Assembly (NCBI GenBank): GCA_002455335.1
Contig: DKKP01000175.1
Coordinates: 245-13,353, forward strand
Reading direction: 5' to 3'
Length of the DNA stretch: 13,109 nucleotides
Source: Anaerolineales bacterium UBA6663
GTDB taxonomy: Bacteria > Chloroflexota > Anaerolineae > Anaerolineales > UBA6663
This document shows positions 12,616 to 13,109 of the stretch, in pieces. Made by a program: the position numbers and the translations under genes. The notes under the pieces are model-generated. The model saw only the letters and a list, made by a program, of their open reading frames with translations, made no database searches and was not told the DNA's origin. The first letter of the stretch is position 1, and each line of letters opens with the position of its first letter.

Positions 12616-13109
12616 ATGAGCGCAAACCAACGAACCCGGTCGGGCAACCCGACCCGGACCAACTTCTGGCTCGATATTGTGTTGTTCGTGGCCGTGCTTC
12701 TGGCGCTGGCGCCGAACTTCACCGGGCTGGCGATCCACGAATGGCTGAGCCTGGCCTTTTGGGCGACCATCGTGCTGCACTTGCTGCTGCACTGGGCCTG
12801 GACCGTGAACGCGCTGAAGCGCATCGTCGGAAGGCTGCCCTGGGCGACCCGGGTCAACCTGATCCTCAACGTGCTGCTCTTCATCGACATGACCGTCGTG
12901 ATGTTCTCCGGGATCCTGATCTCGCGTGAAGCGTTGCCGCTGCTTGGATTGAACCTGACTGCCGATCGCTCGTGGGAGCAGATCCACAGGCTCACAGCGG
13001 ATTGGAGCGTCTTTTTGGCGGGTCTGCATATCGCCCTGCATTGGCGCTGGATCTGGAACGCGCTCAAGCGGTTTGTCTGGGCGCCTGTGGCGGGGCTCTT
13101 CCGACCGGC
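12616..13109 (+). CDS. DUF4405 / cytochrome b-like four-helix membrane protein, N-terminal 164 residues
   Basis: The frame stays open to the right edge, so the C-terminus is missing. After a polar N-terminus (1-16) come hydrophobic helices at about 17-36, 43-63, 80-103 and 128-147. Histidines lie at His41 (IHEW), His55 and His59 (LHLLLHW), His124 (QIHRL), and His138 and His142 (LHIALHW). This is the DUF4405 pattern, thought to bind haem as in b-type cytochrome subunits. The motif LHxxLHWxWxxNALKRxV occurs twice (54-71 and 137-154). The start is set by GGAGGA at 12600-12605; two in-frame ATGs just upstream (12592, 12598) would place the ribosome site inside the gene. It is divergent from the two-component pair and could be its target, which is inference. 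Confidence 0.85.
   Translation, partial: MSANQRTRSGNPTRTNFWLDIVLFVAVLLALAPNFTGLAIHEWLSLAFWATIVLHLLLHWAWTVNALKRIVGRLPWATRVNLILNVLLFIDMTVVMFSGILISREALPLLGLNLTADRSWEQIHRLTADWSVFLAGLHIALHWRWIWNALKRFVWAPVAGLFRP

Noticed and set aside
12456..13067. Two long minus-strand frames opposite the DUF4405 gene
   Set aside because: They oppose a four-helix membrane protein with conserved His motifs and a GGAGGA site; their products are basic/Gln-rich and motif-free.
1..13109. CRISPR array, tRNA/rRNA, insertion sequence or prophage
   Set aside because: No regularly spaced repeats, transposase motifs, cloverleaf-type sequence or phage genes were seen on either strand.

Overview
The window is GC-rich, densely coded and almost free of mobile DNA. 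It looks like chromosome from a Chloroflexota bacterium, perhaps an Anaerolineae-like lineage. This rests on three things: a lipoprotein and a membrane protein with long Thr/Pro 'TPTxT' linkers, an RNase J, and several start codons only 6-9 bases after a -10-like hexamer (leaderless-type starts). The assignment is inference; there is no rRNA or other phylogenetic marker here.

Minus strand, 8389 down to 1: RNase J (rnj) overlaps a parvulin-type (PpiC/SurA-like) lipoprotein by one base. Next come a membrane-anchored Thr/Pro-rich protein of unknown function, moaA (molybdenum cofactor, step 1), a HAD-family phosphatase, ada (alkylation-damage repair and regulation), a RocB-like M20 metallopeptidase, and the start of a SIMPL-domain (DUF541) lipoprotein that runs off the left edge. 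rnj-ppiC and moaA-HAD are translationally coupled pairs. moaA, ada and rocB each appear to have their own promoter directly against the start codon.

Plus strand, 8733 to 10194: a two-gene unit encodes a DinB-family protein and an S66 LD-carboxypeptidase (LdcA/MccF family). It is divergent from rnj across a 343-base intergenic region that holds a consensus TATAAT for rnj, a tandem 8-mer and a strong stem-loop in the rnj leader.

Minus strand, 12322 to 10182: an OmpR-type response regulator and its HAMP histidine kinase. The kinase gene overlaps the carboxypeptidase gene tail to tail by 13 bases. Divergent from it on the right, a DUF4405 four-helix membrane protein (probably haem-binding) begins at 12616 and runs off the right edge. 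The gap between them holds a regulator promoter with tandem ATTTAGCGCC repeats and a 24-bp-stem hairpin in the DUF4405 leader.

I find no CRISPR array, insertion sequence, tRNA, prophage or defence island, and no clear new multi-gene system. The items most worth checking are the rnj leader, the large hairpin before DUF4405, the palindrome/direct-repeat element upstream of ada, the leaderless-start pattern, and the uncharacterised Thr/Pro-linker membrane protein downstream of rnj-ppiC.
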